Assembly: GCA_021234155.1 (NCBI GenBank)
Contig: JAJEKV010000144.1
Location: 310,001 to 374,000 of the forward strand
From: Isoetes taiwanensis
Lineage: Eukaryota > Streptophyta > Lycopodiopsida > Isoetales > Isoetaceae
Length of the DNA stretch: 64,000 nucleotides
Reading direction: 5' to 3'
This document shows, piece after piece, positions 1 to 12,400 of this stretch. Within the stretch, counting starts at the first letter, position 1, and every line of letters begins with the position of its first letter. A model generated the notes under the pieces. The model had not been told where the DNA came from, made no database searches, and was given only the letters and a program-made list of their open reading frames with translations. Made by a program: the position numbers and the translations under genes.

Positions 1-118
1 TCAAGTTCACAAGAGATGAAAATTCATGGGCTTAGAAGCATTAAGCAGAAGCAGCATTTCAGGTTCTTAAAATTCTGCTTACACATTGGTACTTCCTCTA
101 ATTGGGAACAAACCAACA

Positions 119-565
119 TATAACAACCAACATATAGCTACTACTAATATTAATTAAACCATATTGCATCCAACACATTTATATTAAAATCCCCCTAAAA
201 TCCCCTTTGGTTTGGGTGCATATTCACATAGAGGTTACTCCGGGCACCGAGATCTGTCAGATGGGCATATTTGCCCTTTATTCCTTGATCTGGACCGTAC
301 ATAGCGATCCTTGTTTGTGGGGTATGAGTGTACAAGTTCTTGTATATCGTATATTGAGGTTTGCAAAATATTATAAGGATTGACGGATTGTACTTAATGG
401 TGTTAATTTTGTACATGTATTGTAAGTTTTTAGGGGCTCTTGCTGCCCTACTTAACCTCTCGTGAATGCACCCAAACCAAAGGGGATTTCAGCGGAATTT
501 TATTTAAATGTGTTGGATGCAATGGTTTAATTAATATTAATAGTAGTTATATGTTGGTTGTTATA
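119..565. mobile_element. Foldback MITE-like element, copy 1
   Basis: The two ends are inverted copies of each other over about 120 bp. The left arm starts TATAACAACCAACATATA at 119. The reverse complement of the right end, read back from 565, starts TATAACAACCAACATATAAC and continues with matching text through GCATCCAACACATTTA and CCCCTTTGGTTTGGGTGCAT. The middle (about 240-440) is unique and has no convincing gene; a 73-codon minus-strand frame there is probably chance. The size and long arms fit a non-autonomous foldback or MITE element. A second, diverged copy lies at 34120-34375 in the opposite orientation, which supports mobility. A target duplication is not clear. Confidence 0.8.
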
Positions 566-1172
566 TTACAAAAAAAAATTGGGCCCTTCGAGCCCTAATA
601 AAGCCCTTCAGGCACTTTTGGGCACTGAGAATAGCATAAATGCATGTAACAATTTTAGTAACAACTTTGCATGTTAGAAACACTTCTGCATGTAATCCAA
701 TTACATGAGACAAGCTTAGAATGGCATAAACACATGGTTTGATTGTACAATATGAAGAGACAATTTTTACATCTGTCCATGTAATATTGTGCATGTTATA
801 TCTGTGCATGGAAGATTCTTGAGTGCACCAATCGATTATAGCCCTAATAATTTAAAGGTTAACACAATTATTTAATCTTCTTTCATCACCCATGGTGTAG
901 CATATATAAGATTCTAATTTACGTTAGTTTCCATCACAAAAGTAGAAAGGACAAAAAATGTAACGTTTCAAATTTCATAGAGCTGCCATTCTTACATTTT
1001 CCCACCACGAGTATTACTTTGATATTTTGCAGTTTTGCACCAATAATGACCACCAATTGAATTAATATCTCATGAAGCATGCAAGAAATTGAAAACTCAC
1101 GCTTATAGTAAAAAGGGAATTGAAAACTACAAATTTGTTCCTACATAACATACTTAGCTTAATGCACTACAT
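566..1172. other. Intergenic, no gene seen
   Basis: AT-rich sequence with short open frames only. I see no domain, RNA gene or clear repeat here. Confidence 0.5.
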
Positions 1173-1173
1173 A

Positions 1174-1608
1174 ACTACTTTATGATCTCGAAACAGCAAA
1201 CCTTGAAGCTAAATTTACAGCCTGTTGGCTTCTTCAACATAAAAGTCATGGACTAGAACTGTTTGCAACTTTCCAAATTGTTAAAATCGAAGTTGAAATA
1301 CCTCATGTTTGTACCAATGCAGTTGAACGGAAGTAGAAATACAAAGGGTGCTTAATCTGGCAGGAGTTCAGGCCTACAGATCAGGCTAAGTCTGAAACCT
1401 GATTTTGCAGAAACTGCTTTATGATCTTGAAATAGCAACCTTTGAAGCTAAATTTACAGCCTAATGGCTTCCTCAACATAAAATCATGGATTGGAACTCT
1501 TTGCAACTTTTCAAATTGTTAAAATCGAAGTTGAAATAGCACATGTTTGTACCAATGCAGTTGAACAGAAGTAGAAATACAAAGGGTGGTTAATTTGGCA
1601 GGAGTTCA
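1174..1608. repeat. Two-copy tandem repeat, 239-bp period
   Basis: Copy 1 begins at 1174 (ACTACTTTATGATCTCG) and copy 2 at 1413 (ACTGCTTTATGATCTTG). They share long blocks such as AAATTGTTAAAATCGAAGTT and TTTGTACCAATGCAGTTGAA. Copy 2 stops where the gypsy gag homology begins at about 1609, so the duplication marks the 5' breakpoint of that fragment. Confidence 0.85.
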
Positions 1609-3602
1609 AGGCTCAAGCAACTCAATGATCTTCAGCAACAGCCCACGGAGTCTGCCCGTGACTTTGCGGATCGTCTTCACATTCTGGTTAGCAAGCTTCA
1701 GGAGTACCCCACGCAAAGCCAGTTTCTTGTCTGGTTTCTGCAAGGTCTTCCTCCTGCCATCCGTCTCATGACTGAGTACCTACGACCCAAGACCCTGGAG
1801 CAGGCTATCGAACTAGTCAACCACTCAGTCAATGTCTCCTCACGAGGTGTTGCCCTCACGGAACTGCCTTTTATGCCTCCCGTCATGGTTCCTCAGAATG
1901 CGGTTCAGTCTCAACAGCCGGCCCCTCAACGCACACAGATTTGGTGTCACATCTGTAAATATCAAGGACATCTTGCCAATGAATACAACTCCACCAATGG
2001 TCCTCCTCATTGTAAACGGTGCAACATGTGCAATCACGCCACAGAAGAGTGTACTCGTTCTCATCTTACACCCTTCCGACAGAAAATGGTTTTTCAGGTG
2101 CAAACCACGCCCCAGCAGCAACAATCATATTTGTCTCAGCAATATCAAGCTCAACAACCTCAACAGTATCAACAATCTCAGCAACCTTAGCAGTCTCGGG
2201 GTCAAGGCCCCCGTCAACCTTTTGATCCTTCCAAGGCTCAGTGTTACCACTGCTACGAATGGGGTCATACCACCACGGCATGCCCTCAACTTCCTCAAGT
2301 CCAAGTCCAACTCCCAGGAACAAATCAAACTGCTTCAGTCTGACTCACGGCTTATCAGCTATGGGTTGCCAATGGCAAACAAGGCCCACGTCCTGTTCTG
2401 AGAAAGCCACCACAGCCACCTCAACAACAGCGGCCTCAACAAGCAGCGTCGTCATCCACTCCTCTGGATCAACAAGCTCAAGAAGAAATTTATCAGGCAC
2501 TCAACCCTCCGGTGCAGCAGTCCAATTGGGTTGGTTTGGTTTCTCGCCAAACCAGGACTTCATGCCCCTTGACTATCTTCCCTCAAGACACGCAGCCAGC
2601 ATTTGCTGTCGACACAATTCCACATGATGATAAAAAAAAGGCCCATTTCGCACCCGATTTGGATAAACTCATGCCTCATGTCATGCCAAAGGTGCGCCAG
2701 AGTATTCTCAAGCTCATGCAAGCTGCTGAAGGGCGCACACTTGCCAATGTGCATGCCACCATGCATGCTCAACAGCGTCAGGAGACACCTTCATCGTCCA
2801 AGAGCCCACACTCTCAGCAATATCCAAATATTGCTGCAGAGGTGGAGCTTCTCCAGGAGGTTTCTGCTTCCTTGCCTCAGACTCCTGCCTCGTTGGATAC
2901 TGCTGATCCCTTTTCTCATGTTCCCTTGGAACTTCAAGAAGAGCTTGCCAAAATCAAGATTCCTTTGAGCCTTGCTACTATTTTGAAACTCTGTCCTGCT
3001 CTCAAAGAACAGTTGCCCCTTCCCACTGTTCTGGTGGGAGCAGTGGCTACTTCAACATCCACGGTGCATGCCATGATGGGCAATCAACAAATCAATCACG
3101 TTCAAATTGATGGAGGAAGTGCTGTCAATCTCATTACTGATAAACTCCGGAAGCAATTAGGCATTAAGCAGCTCTATCGTACCCCCCTCCCCCCGATAAC
3201 ATCAAGTTGGCCAATGGCCATATCACGCACCCTCAAGGCGTCACCCCTCTTCTTCACATTAGTATTGGTGATCTCAAATTCCCCTTGGAATTTGGTGTTT
3301 GGAAAGCTGGAGAAGATCCGGGTGACTATGAAATGCTGGTTGGAAGACCCTTTCTCCGCCAGGCTAAAAGTATTCATTACTGGGCCACAGATCAACTTGT
3401 CATCACTGATGGTCATCTCAATGCTACTATTGTTAGCCCTGTACGTCCTGGTACAGGACTATTCATGCACACGACGGACCAGGCCAAGAACAAGGAGCAG
3501 ACAGCCACGGGTCAGTCATCCAAGGCGCAGAAGACCAAGCCGCAGTCGACCACGCAGTCAAAGCTTGCGACTGGGACCAAGAGGAGGCGCACAGAGAAAT
3601 GA
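1609..3602 (+). pseudogene. Ty3/gypsy-like gag-protease fragment, copy 1 (broken)
   Basis: This is the end of a capsid domain, a nucleocapsid and an aspartic protease of an LTR retrotransposon. One frame runs from 1612 to about 3185 with only two in-frame stops, at about 2188 and 2341. It shows three CCHC knuckle positions: CHICKYQGHLANEY (last Cys changed to Tyr), CKRCNMCNHATEEC and CYHCYEWGHTTTAC. A Gln-rich linker follows, then a protease-like core VQIDGGSAVNLIT. At about 3185 a C-rich insertion shifts the frame. The sequence resumes with LANGHITHPQGVTPLLH, GVWKAGEDPGDYEMLVGRPF and WATDQLVITDGHL, and ends at 3602 in a lysine-rich tail. It is 5'-truncated: copy 2 shows about 290 more residues. 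No reverse transcriptase or integrase follows. A decayed element is certain; the lineage within Ty3/gypsy is not assigned. Confidence 0.8.
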
Positions 3603-4057
3603 CGCGTGGTCTCAGTCAGCGTCATTACAGGGTCCCAAGAGGCACCGCCAAAGATCCTACAATTCAGGCCTTCTTTCAAGGAGTCGGCACCGAGTTATCT
3701 CATTGTATCTATATTGGGCCAAAGGCCGTTGTACTATATATAGCAGTAGATGTAGCCCTCACGGGCAGAGGAGTTTTGGGTCTTATCTCATTTTTCTGTC
3801 TTCTCTCATTTGTAGAGCTCATGTATTCTCATTGATATCAAGGAGTTCATTGCTTGACCATTGTTCTCTCATTGTGTTTCTGTTATCTCATTGTTTTCTC
3901 ATTGTTCTTTTGCAAATCCCGCGTGACACAGCTACCGGATCCTCCTGTTTGATCCACAGGTCCTCACAGAGGGTTGTCTTGCAGGAGTCCCCGAACCCAG
4001 ACCTCAAACACTGTCGCCGCTGCCGGGTCTGATTCGATTTTCCTTCATTCTGTTTCA
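3603..4057 (+). promoter_or_regulatory. Possible retrotransposon leader/promoter
   Basis: This non-coding stretch between the two gag-protease units has a TATA-like run CTATATATAG at about 3734, pyrimidine-rich repeats of the type TCTCATTGT (3790-3910), and then the gag start of the second unit at 4058. It could be the end of an LTR plus leader. However, it does not match the LTR at 7628, and I see no clear tRNA primer site. Confidence 0.3.
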
Positions 4058-7017
4058 ATGTCTGCACGAACTTTCACTCCAGAAGAGCTTCTTACCCAGA
4101 CGGCGTCTCGATTGGAGCGCCGCATGTATGGATCTGCTTATGACATTGAGGGAGGCCACATTCGCTCCAGGGCTCAGTCGGCGCCACCTACTCCTCGTGT
4201 CCTGTCTCGTCCCAGTTCCCCTCCTCAAGCGTGCAAACATTGCTCACAGCCTCAATCACCTCATCACTATCAGGAGCAATATCAGGCTCAGCCTTCTCAA
4301 CATTACTTTCATACCCCAGAGAATACCTACATCCATAATTCTTCGGGCCATACACCTCTGCCTTCACAACCATCATCTCCTCCGGGAGGACAGGGCTATC
4401 CCCATGTTTCTTTTGCTCCTCCCCCTGTTTTCCCATTTCCTACATCTCCTTCCTTTCAACAAACCCTTCCTGTTTACAACCTTACAGAGCTTACAACCAA
4501 TGACCATGTACCTCAAGTACCTCCACCAAAGGAACCTCCTTTTGCACACCTTCAAAATCTTTCCGGCATTTTGCCACCTTCAGGCACGTTGCCACCCCCC
4601 ACGCAGCCTCAATATGCTCCTTATACACCGCCTGTTCAGGTCCAACCAAGCACTTTAACCTCTACCTTTCAGAACCTCAAGTTGACTTATCCGACCTTTG
4701 GCAACACGAAAGGCAAACCTTTAGACCAAAGTGCTCAGGCCCACATGGAAGAGTTTGAGGCTCTGACTGCCCTAAATGGTCATGCTCAACCTCAACTAAA
4801 ATTCCACATCTTTTCCACCACGCTGTGTGGCTCTCCTCATCAATGGCTCATGTCCAACAAAAGCCACTGGAAACAAGATTGGTCAGACATGAAAACTGCT
4901 TTTCTTTCTCACTATGGTACCACGGATGATGATCAACTTCATCTCAAGCAACTCAATGACCTTCAACAAGCTTCCCACCGAGTCCGCCGGGGATTTTGGC
5001 GGATCGTCTTCATATCTTTGCCGGCAAACTTAAGGAGTACCCAACACAGAGCCGCATTCGGGTCGGTTTCTCCGTGGACTTCCTCCGCCTATCCGACTCA
5101 TGACCGAATACCGGCCCAAGACTTTGGGAAAGCTATCGACCTTTGTCAATCACTACCAATGTTTCCTCCCGTGGCGTGGCTCTTCAGGAGCTCCCATTCA
5201 TTCCACCGGTCATGGTTCCTCAGACTGTTGTTCAGCCTCAACATGCCAATCAGCAACGCAGTCAGATCTGGTGCCATCTCTGCAAATATCAAGACCACTT
5301 GGCAAATGAGTGCAACTCCACCAATGGTCCACCTCATTGCAAACGCTGAACATGTGTAATCATGCCACGGAAGAGTGCACTCGCACTCATCCTACTCCTT
5401 TCAGACACAAGATGGTTTATCAAGTCCAAACCACACCTCAGCAACAATCGTCATATCAGCCGCGACAAATGCAGGCTCAACCGATTCAACAATATCAACA
5501 GTCTCAGCAACCACGGGGACCAAGCACTCGCCAGTGTTATCACTGTCAAGAATGGGGTCATACCACCACGGCATGTCCTCAACTTCCTCAAGTTCAAGTT
5601 CAACTTCCAAGCACAAATCAGACCACATCCGTCCGCCTCACGGCTTATCAACTTTGGATTGCAAATGGCAAACAAGGCCCTCGTCCAGTTCTTCGGAAGC
5701 CACCACGCTGCCTCGAAGAATCAAGGTATCAACCGCTCCCCGCCAATCAACCTCGGATGGATCAACAAGCACGTGATTCGTGCTCTTAATCCTCCAAGAC
5801 AGCCGCACAAATTGGGTCGGTTTGGTTTCACGCTGCACGGTGTATGCCACGCCCCTTCACCATTCTTCCTCATGGCACGCAGAACCCCGCTTGGTAAACG
5901 ACACGATCCCTCATGAAGAGGAAAAAAGGTTCACTTTGCCCCTGACTTGGAGAAACTCATGCCTCATGTCATGCCTAAAGTCCGACAAAGCATCCTGAAC
6001 CTCATGCAAGCTGCAGAAGGCCGCACGTTGGCTAATGTTCATGCCACCACCGTGAAATTGAACAAATCAAGATACACCTTCCACATCTCACCCTCCACGC
6101 CTCGGACATATCCGAATATTGCTGCAGAGGTGGAGCTTCTCAAAGAAGTTGCTGCTTCATTACCACACACTCCAGCTCCATTGGATCCAGCTGATCCCTT
6201 TTCTCATGTGCCCATGGAACTCCAAGAGGAGCTTGCAAAAATCAAAATTCCTTTAAGTCCGGGTAACTATATTGAAACCGTGGTCCGCTCTCAAAGACCG
6301 GTTACCCCTTCCTACAGTTTTGGTTGAGGCAGTCGCTACCTCCACACCCACGGTACATGCCATGGTGCGCAATCAACAAGTCAATCATGTTCAAATTGAC
6401 GGGGGTAGTGCTGTAAATCTCATCACGGATAAACTCTGAAAGCAAATGGGCATCAAACAACTCTATCGTGCCCCATATGACATCAAATTGGCTAATGGCC
6501 ATATCACGCGACCTCAAGGCGTCACGCCTCTTCTTCACATCAACATAGGCGATCTCAGATTCCCCTTGGAATTTGGTGTTTGGAAAGCAGGAGAAGATCC
6601 AGGTGATTATGGAATTTTCTCCGTCAGGCCAAGAGTATCCATTACTGGGCCACGGATCAGTTAGTCATCACCGATGGTCACCTCAATGCCACTATGGACT
6701 TGGAAACCGGCAAGATCATTTCGGTCGACCATGCTGAACCTTCTCTCTTCGACACCGATTCTGAGGAAGCACAGAACATTTATCAAGTTCAGGCTCCTCC
6801 TGCGAGTCTGCCTCTGTCATCCTACCCTGAATATGCTGATCCTTGGGGAGAGATGACTCTTGATCAGGACCAGGCTGTGGGTGCTTTGTTTGACCCCTAC
6901 CTGGCTCCTTGCAATCGCATCCAACGTATTGATCACTTTTCAGATGCAGAACATCCTCCAGACACAGTTGATGTCCACGCCATGGGTTCTGAAAGCGGAC
7001 TTGGATAAGACTTACCC
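4058..7017 (+). pseudogene. Ty3/gypsy-like gag-protease unit, copy 2 (frameshifted)
   Basis: This is a fuller copy of the same gag-protease. The likely start is ATG 4058 (MSARTFTPEELLTQTASRLE). A long Pro/Gln-rich N-terminal region follows, then a Retrotrans_gag-like capsid segment (HIFSTTLCGSPHQWLMSNKS, DMKTAFLSHYG) up to about 4990. Small indels then scatter the frame. The knuckles appear in successive frames: CHLCKYQDHLANEC near 5270, CNMCNHATEEC near 5360 and CYHCQEWGHTTTAC near 5535. The protease motif VQIDGGSAVNLIT lies near 6390. A deletion removes part of the GRPF segment at about 6620. The tail (6694-7008) is acidic and continues beyond copy 1. No RT, RNase H or integrase is seen before the polypurine tract at 7615, so the element looks gag-protease only or internally deleted. 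Confidence 0.8.
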
Positions 7018-7627
7018 GGACTTTATGAAGGAATGCCAGGGGCGAACCATTCAAGATGCGATCATCTCCAACCCTGACGGTAAGCGTAGCGTTCTTAGTC
7101 CGGCAGGGGTCATATAAGCGAGATCCGGCAGGGATCATTCTAGGGGTTGGGTTATATGCATCTTAGATGGGGAAACTGGGCATATGGGCATGCATGATAG
7201 GACGCATTCGTCCCGGCTATAATGGGAATACAGCCATTCCTTACGCCGAGACGCCATGCAAGCCCTAGGCATGATAGGATTCTTGCATTCATATTTTTAT
7301 TTATTTAAGGGGGTGGTCCCTTCAACCACACTACTTAATTTATTTCTTAAACACTAATGTATTTAGTTCTGCAGGTCAGTAGATCGTACTGATAGACTGC
7401 AAAAAAACCGGGCCTCACCTCGCAGGCCAACTTGTGTTTTTGAAATTTTATGTTTTGAGTGTACTTTTGAGTGTTAATCTCTTACTACTTATGTTGTAAA
7501 AGGATTTTTGTCCTACTACCTGAATATGTAACCCTTTGTTGTCTTCAATAAATGAGAGTTATCTTTTCCATATTTACTCTCCACTAACTCTAATGCTGAG
7601 GACAGCATTAATCCAAGGGGGGGAGAA
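7018..7627 (+). other. 3' untranslated part of gypsy-like element with polypurine tract
   Basis: No gene is seen. The segment ends in GAGGACAGCATTAATCCAAG and a G-run (polypurine tract about 7615-7627), the usual priming site just before a 3' LTR of plant Ty3/gypsy elements. Confidence 0.6.
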
Positions 7628-9163
7628 TGTGACGTTCCAGGTATTTATATGGTATACGTATGCATACCGACACGTCACCAGCATGTAGTAGGCCTAGGGG
7701 CCCAAGTGGGATTCACCTAAAATGGATTTTATTAGCTATGCTAATAAAACCAATGGATAATTATGGATTTTATTGGCATAATTAACCTAATTATGCTAAT
7801 TTGGTCAATTAACTAAATATCACCAATGAGGGGGTGCCACCTGGCCCAAATCGATTGGCCAGGAGGGACTTGCTATTTTGGTTGGAGAAATAGGGGCCCT
7901 ATCCCCCATTTCAATCCAAATTCGAATTGGAGAGTGAGGAGGAGCAATAGCTACCAGCTTTAGCCCATTTTTGCCAATACCTACCAACAGCCTCAAGCTA
8001 TGGAAGCCTTCCGTGACAACGGCTCCAGCAAAGAGACTGGTTAGTCTTTAGATAGATTCTATTCTGCTGACACTTCTTTGAATAGATGAAATGATTAAAT
8101 TCTCTTTTGTATGTTGTTTGGGATACTTAGATGATGTTTATATTCTTTCTTTCCGCTTCTTCCGTGTATTGGAAAATTAAGGGAAGGGTAGAGACCTAAA
8201 AGCCTCTTAGCAGTAGAGATGTCTCTAGCTAGACCGCTTACCCAATAAATGCGGCATGTGCACAAGAGCCAACCTGGCTGAGGATGCTATGATGTGGTTC
8301 AGCACCAGATAACGAGTATGATGGTGAATCGTTGCCTAGCGTGGCTGCAGGACTCCTACAGTGTGCTAGCCTTATAGCCGGTCACCGTGTGTGGGCCGGG
8401 TATGGGTCTGACACTCTTTGGGTCGCAGAGATGTGCCTATATGGATGCCCTGGACTCGAAGGGGCAGGTGAGCCGGCCTTTAGATTTAGGGGAGTAAGTT
8501 GGGTACGGATGCGGGGGTCACTGATGCGGCACACGTTCTTTAGCACACCCAGGGATCCGTCATGCTTGGGAAGGAGATGCCTCTCTGACCTGCCTCATCG
8601 GACCGGGGAGATGTAACCCGGAGTAGTTCCGAAGGGTGATTCCTTGGGATTGCGTCTCCGGAGGGCTACAAGCACGTCATAGCATGATTCAGCCTAGACC
8701 CCTTAGTGCCCAATAAATGCAGCCTGTGCACAAGAGCCAACCTGGCTGAGGATGCTATGATGTGGTTCAGCACCAGATAACGAGTATAATGGTGAATTGG
8801 GGGTGGGGTCTTGCCTAGCATGGCTACAGGATTCCTATAGTGTGCTAGGCTTATAGCCGGTCACCGTGTATGGGTCTGACACTTCTCTGGGTCGCAGAGA
8901 TGTGCCTATATGGATGCCCTAGACTCGAACGAGCAGGTGAGCCGGCCTTTAGATTTAGGGGGGTAAGTTAGGTATGGATGCAGGGGTCGCTGATGCGCAT
9001 GTATTCTCTCTAGCACACCCGTGGATCCGGCCATGCTCTGAAGGAGACGCTTCGACCTCGCATCATCGGACCGGGAGATGTAACCCGGAGTAGTTCCGGC
9101 GGGTGATTACTTGGGATTTGCGCTCCGAGGGCTACAAGCACGCCATAGCATGATTCACCCTAT
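7628..9163 (+). mobile_element. Probable 3' LTR, interrupted
   Basis: The sequence after the polypurine tract begins TGTGACGTTCCAGG, a typical LTR start. It is non-coding and contains a 468-bp internal tandem duplication. At 9163 it stops abruptly at the inverted repeat of the next element. Sequence after 16849 may be its continuation, but no matching 5' LTR is present to prove that. Confidence 0.55.
8227..9163. repeat. Tandem duplication inside LTR, 468-bp period
   Basis: Unit 1 (8227-8694) and unit 2 (8695-9163) share CCCAATAAATGC, GCACAAGAGCCAACCTGGCT, GAGGATGCTATGATGTGGTT and GGGCTACAAGCACG in the same order. They differ by scattered substitutions and small indels. Confidence 0.85.
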
Positions 9164-9187
9164 GGGTGAAAGTATGTTGGTAGCAAA

Positions 9188-9211
9188 AAGCATGCGCCCG
9201 GACGCATGCTT
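9188..9211. repeat. Subterminal hairpin of the 7.7-kb element
   Basis: AAGCATGCG, six bases, then CGCATGCTT: a perfect 9-bp stem just inside the left inverted repeat. Confidence 0.8.
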
Positions 9212-9471
9212 ATAGTGGTTTTATTCGCCATCGCCACCCCCGCTTTTGCTTAATTCGGTGCTGATGGGCGAATCGCCTGGCCATTTCTTTTTACGCCTTC
9301 ATGTACTCACAAGACGCCCACCTCACTTAACGAGCCGTTAGGGAAAATGATTGTGGGCTTCGGGCTGGATTTTCGCGAAAGTGGTGTGGTAGTACGCTGT
9401 AAATTGATTACTTCGCCATGGCCCGCTAAATTTCTCCCTCCAATTCACTTATCCTCCCTCTCTCAAATTTC

Positions 9472-12400
9472 ATGGCGCTCCCTCGACACCGCCTGGAGGC
9501 AATCACACGCTTAGCATTGGATTTTCGCCCGATGAATCCCAATACGGTGTTCCGTGATTTGTTGGATGTCAATGCAACACGTGAAATATCACGCGAAGAT
9601 CCGGGGCTTTCCTCGCGAATTTACAAGAAATTGGATGCAATGAAAAAGAGAGAATACGTGATTACGGAATAAGATGAGAAAAGCAAGCGGTGAACGGGAG
9701 GATCCGAGCATGAGACGCAGCAAGAAATAGCCAAGCAAGTAGTTGATTACTTCAATAAGCTCACCAAAAACATTCACCCCAACTCAAGGCCGATGTGATG
9801 AAGAGGGTGGTTCATCACCACGAAATGGGAATCTCGTAACCTGGAATTTTGCCAAATCCAAAGGAGTGCAAGGTACGGGGTGCCTCAACAACTTGAAAAC
9901 AGACAATGGCAGCCACAAAGAGGCAAAGGAACCATGATGTTTGGAGAGCCGTAACCTCGACACCGGTGATGGCTTCTTCCACAAAATCGAGATGCAATTC
10001 CACTATGGCGTGGCTGTTAGGTGCATCTAATTCTTGCTTTCATGCCTGTGGCTTCTTCGTAAGTGCTTTTAAGTGCTTTTTGGTGCTTGTATCTCGGCTG
10101 AAAGTGATGCCGGATGAGATATGTTCATTGATTAATGTGCAATATTTCTTATGATAGGTTGCATGAGGTCAACAATTGCAACCGGCCAGATTAAGAAAAA
10201 TCGGAAGCCGCCCTTGGAAATGGTCCGTGGTCTAGCTTCCAAAGGAGGTTGAGGTGTGATTCTCTCACCCCCGCTTGCAAGCAAAGCATACCGCACTCGA
10301 AACAAAATAGCGTAGTCCCTCCTTGCAAGAAAGATGTTGTGAACACTGCTGGAGAGTCAAGCCCGAATTTCTTATCCCTTGCACCTTATGGAGGTCACAC
10401 GTATAAGTTTCCATACAAATTTTCTTTTGCTATTGTTGCATAAATATTTCTAACCAACGGCCACCATTAATTTTGGAGCTATTTCAACAATACAAAAGGC
10501 ACATCCTCGAACACCCCCGCTTTGCTTAAAGGCTTTCGGAGAAGTTGAAGCCTATTTATGTAAAGAAAGTATCGTAAAGGGAAACCCGTTGTTGCATATA
10601 CCATATGAAGTTGAGTATGCCGTGGTAGCCCCGAATGCATTAAGGTCACCAAAAACTGGATTTCATGGTGATGAGTGCAAGTGCACCCGCGCAGGTCTGT
10701 GGACTCGTGAGACGGTCCGCCAGCCAATATATGTATGACTCAACCAAATGAAGCTTTGAGGGCCGTGGTTTGCAACAAGAGCGTAGGGTGAAGAATGGCA
10801 TAAACATGACCGCTGATGCGCATATGTCGAAGTGTGGCATAAAACTCTTCCTATATGTCCAAGAGAGAGAGAGAATCATGAGTTCTTGCTTGAATGGAAG
10901 ACGCTTGAAAAGGTAATACTCTCTTCATTGCATGCCGCAACACGCCGATATGTGCCGGCCATCCGCTGAAAACCGCTTTTGTGCTTTCAACTTGGCGCTT
11001 TAATCTTCCTCGCTTTATGCTACTAATCTTGTTACGCATTCCGGAGACGTAAGAGGCCGGTGGAGTTGCAGACCGCAAGCTAAGGAGGTGCCGTGTGGCA
11101 GCAGAAAAGAAAAGAGCCAATGCCACCAAGAAGGGAAACAAAAGTAAGAAATCCAAGGTAGCCGGTGGGACACACACCAAGCCGCAAAGACAAGTTGAGA
11201 AGAAGGGAAACAAAAGTAAGAAATCCAAGCAAGCTGGTGGGACACATAACCTAAGCCGCAAAGACAAGATGAGACCTCAAATGGCAAGGGGAAAAAAGAA
11301 AGGACCAAAGCCACCCCCTCGATTGTCTTACAAGAGAGAACGCCATTGAAGGATTTCATTTCATATCCGTGTTCCACATTGAAGATATTCGTGCCACACA
11401 ATTTCTGTGGCTAGATGGCGTGCCACTTAATTCAGGAGTTGCTGGACAATATCCAAGATGACACCATTGTTTCAGAATTGATTTTGCGAGAATTACAAAG
11501 ATAAAAATACAAAGGGAGGTTCAAAGCCAAAGATTGGCACAATGACCGATAACAATTCTCGCCCACATCACATATAGGATGGACATCAATTCTCGGGATC
11601 GTAAAGCTATTGAAGGAAACCCATTTTACTTGAGTGATGACAAGCTTCATGACACTCTTTTTGTGCAAAGACTGCCTTTAGAAAGCACAATTCATGGCTT
11701 GTATCAAATGGTGTAGATTTCTCCGGGCATATAGTTTGGTCGATGGTTGTTCTAGCCAATTCAAATCTGCCGGCCATTCTATTTCCTACCAAGATATCAC
11801 CATGAGCTAGGGAAGGAAATAGTATGGAATTTTTTTGGGACAGCCCACGGTAAGGGAGAGCACGATGGGCAAGGGCGATCCTTAAAGGGGCATTCACTAG
11901 AGAGCGACTCAAGTATGATGGGGTGAGATTTAGGGGTGTCGCTGATGCATGTGAATTCGCGAACTCATTTGGAATGAAGGTACCAACAACGGGGACATCA
12001 AAAGGTATTATGCTTTCATCTGTATTTTCGCTGAGTAGTGCCACCGCGGCTTTGTAATGTCTTTGAATAGTGCTTTCATCCGCTTTGGCGTCGCCTCAGG
12101 AACTGGTGACCGTGATGAGTAGTCTCAGATATGTCTTTTCGTGAGATGCAATACTGTTGTTTCCTTGCGGTGTACTTCTGGGTAATTGGAAAGGATGATG
12201 TTGATAGGACAGGAATTCACCGGATCGTGCCGTGGTGGGAAGGGACCAAGCAAATACACGACATCCCGGGACATACTTGGCCAAATCAAGCACAAGGGTG
12301 GCTCATAGAGGTTTAAGTTGTTTCGCGGGTAACTTGTTTGAAAGGAAATCGGTCATCTTGTGTGAACAAGCAATGATTGAAGAATTGGAAATATGTTACA

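Noticed and set aside
2066-2323. Minus-strand frames across the gag region
   Set aside because: They are shadows of the plus-strand gag, whose zinc knuckles and protease motif fix the real strand.
3430-4057. A 5' LTR matching the LTR at 7628
   Set aside because: The two sequences do not resemble each other, and no tRNA primer site is visible; kept only as a possible leader.
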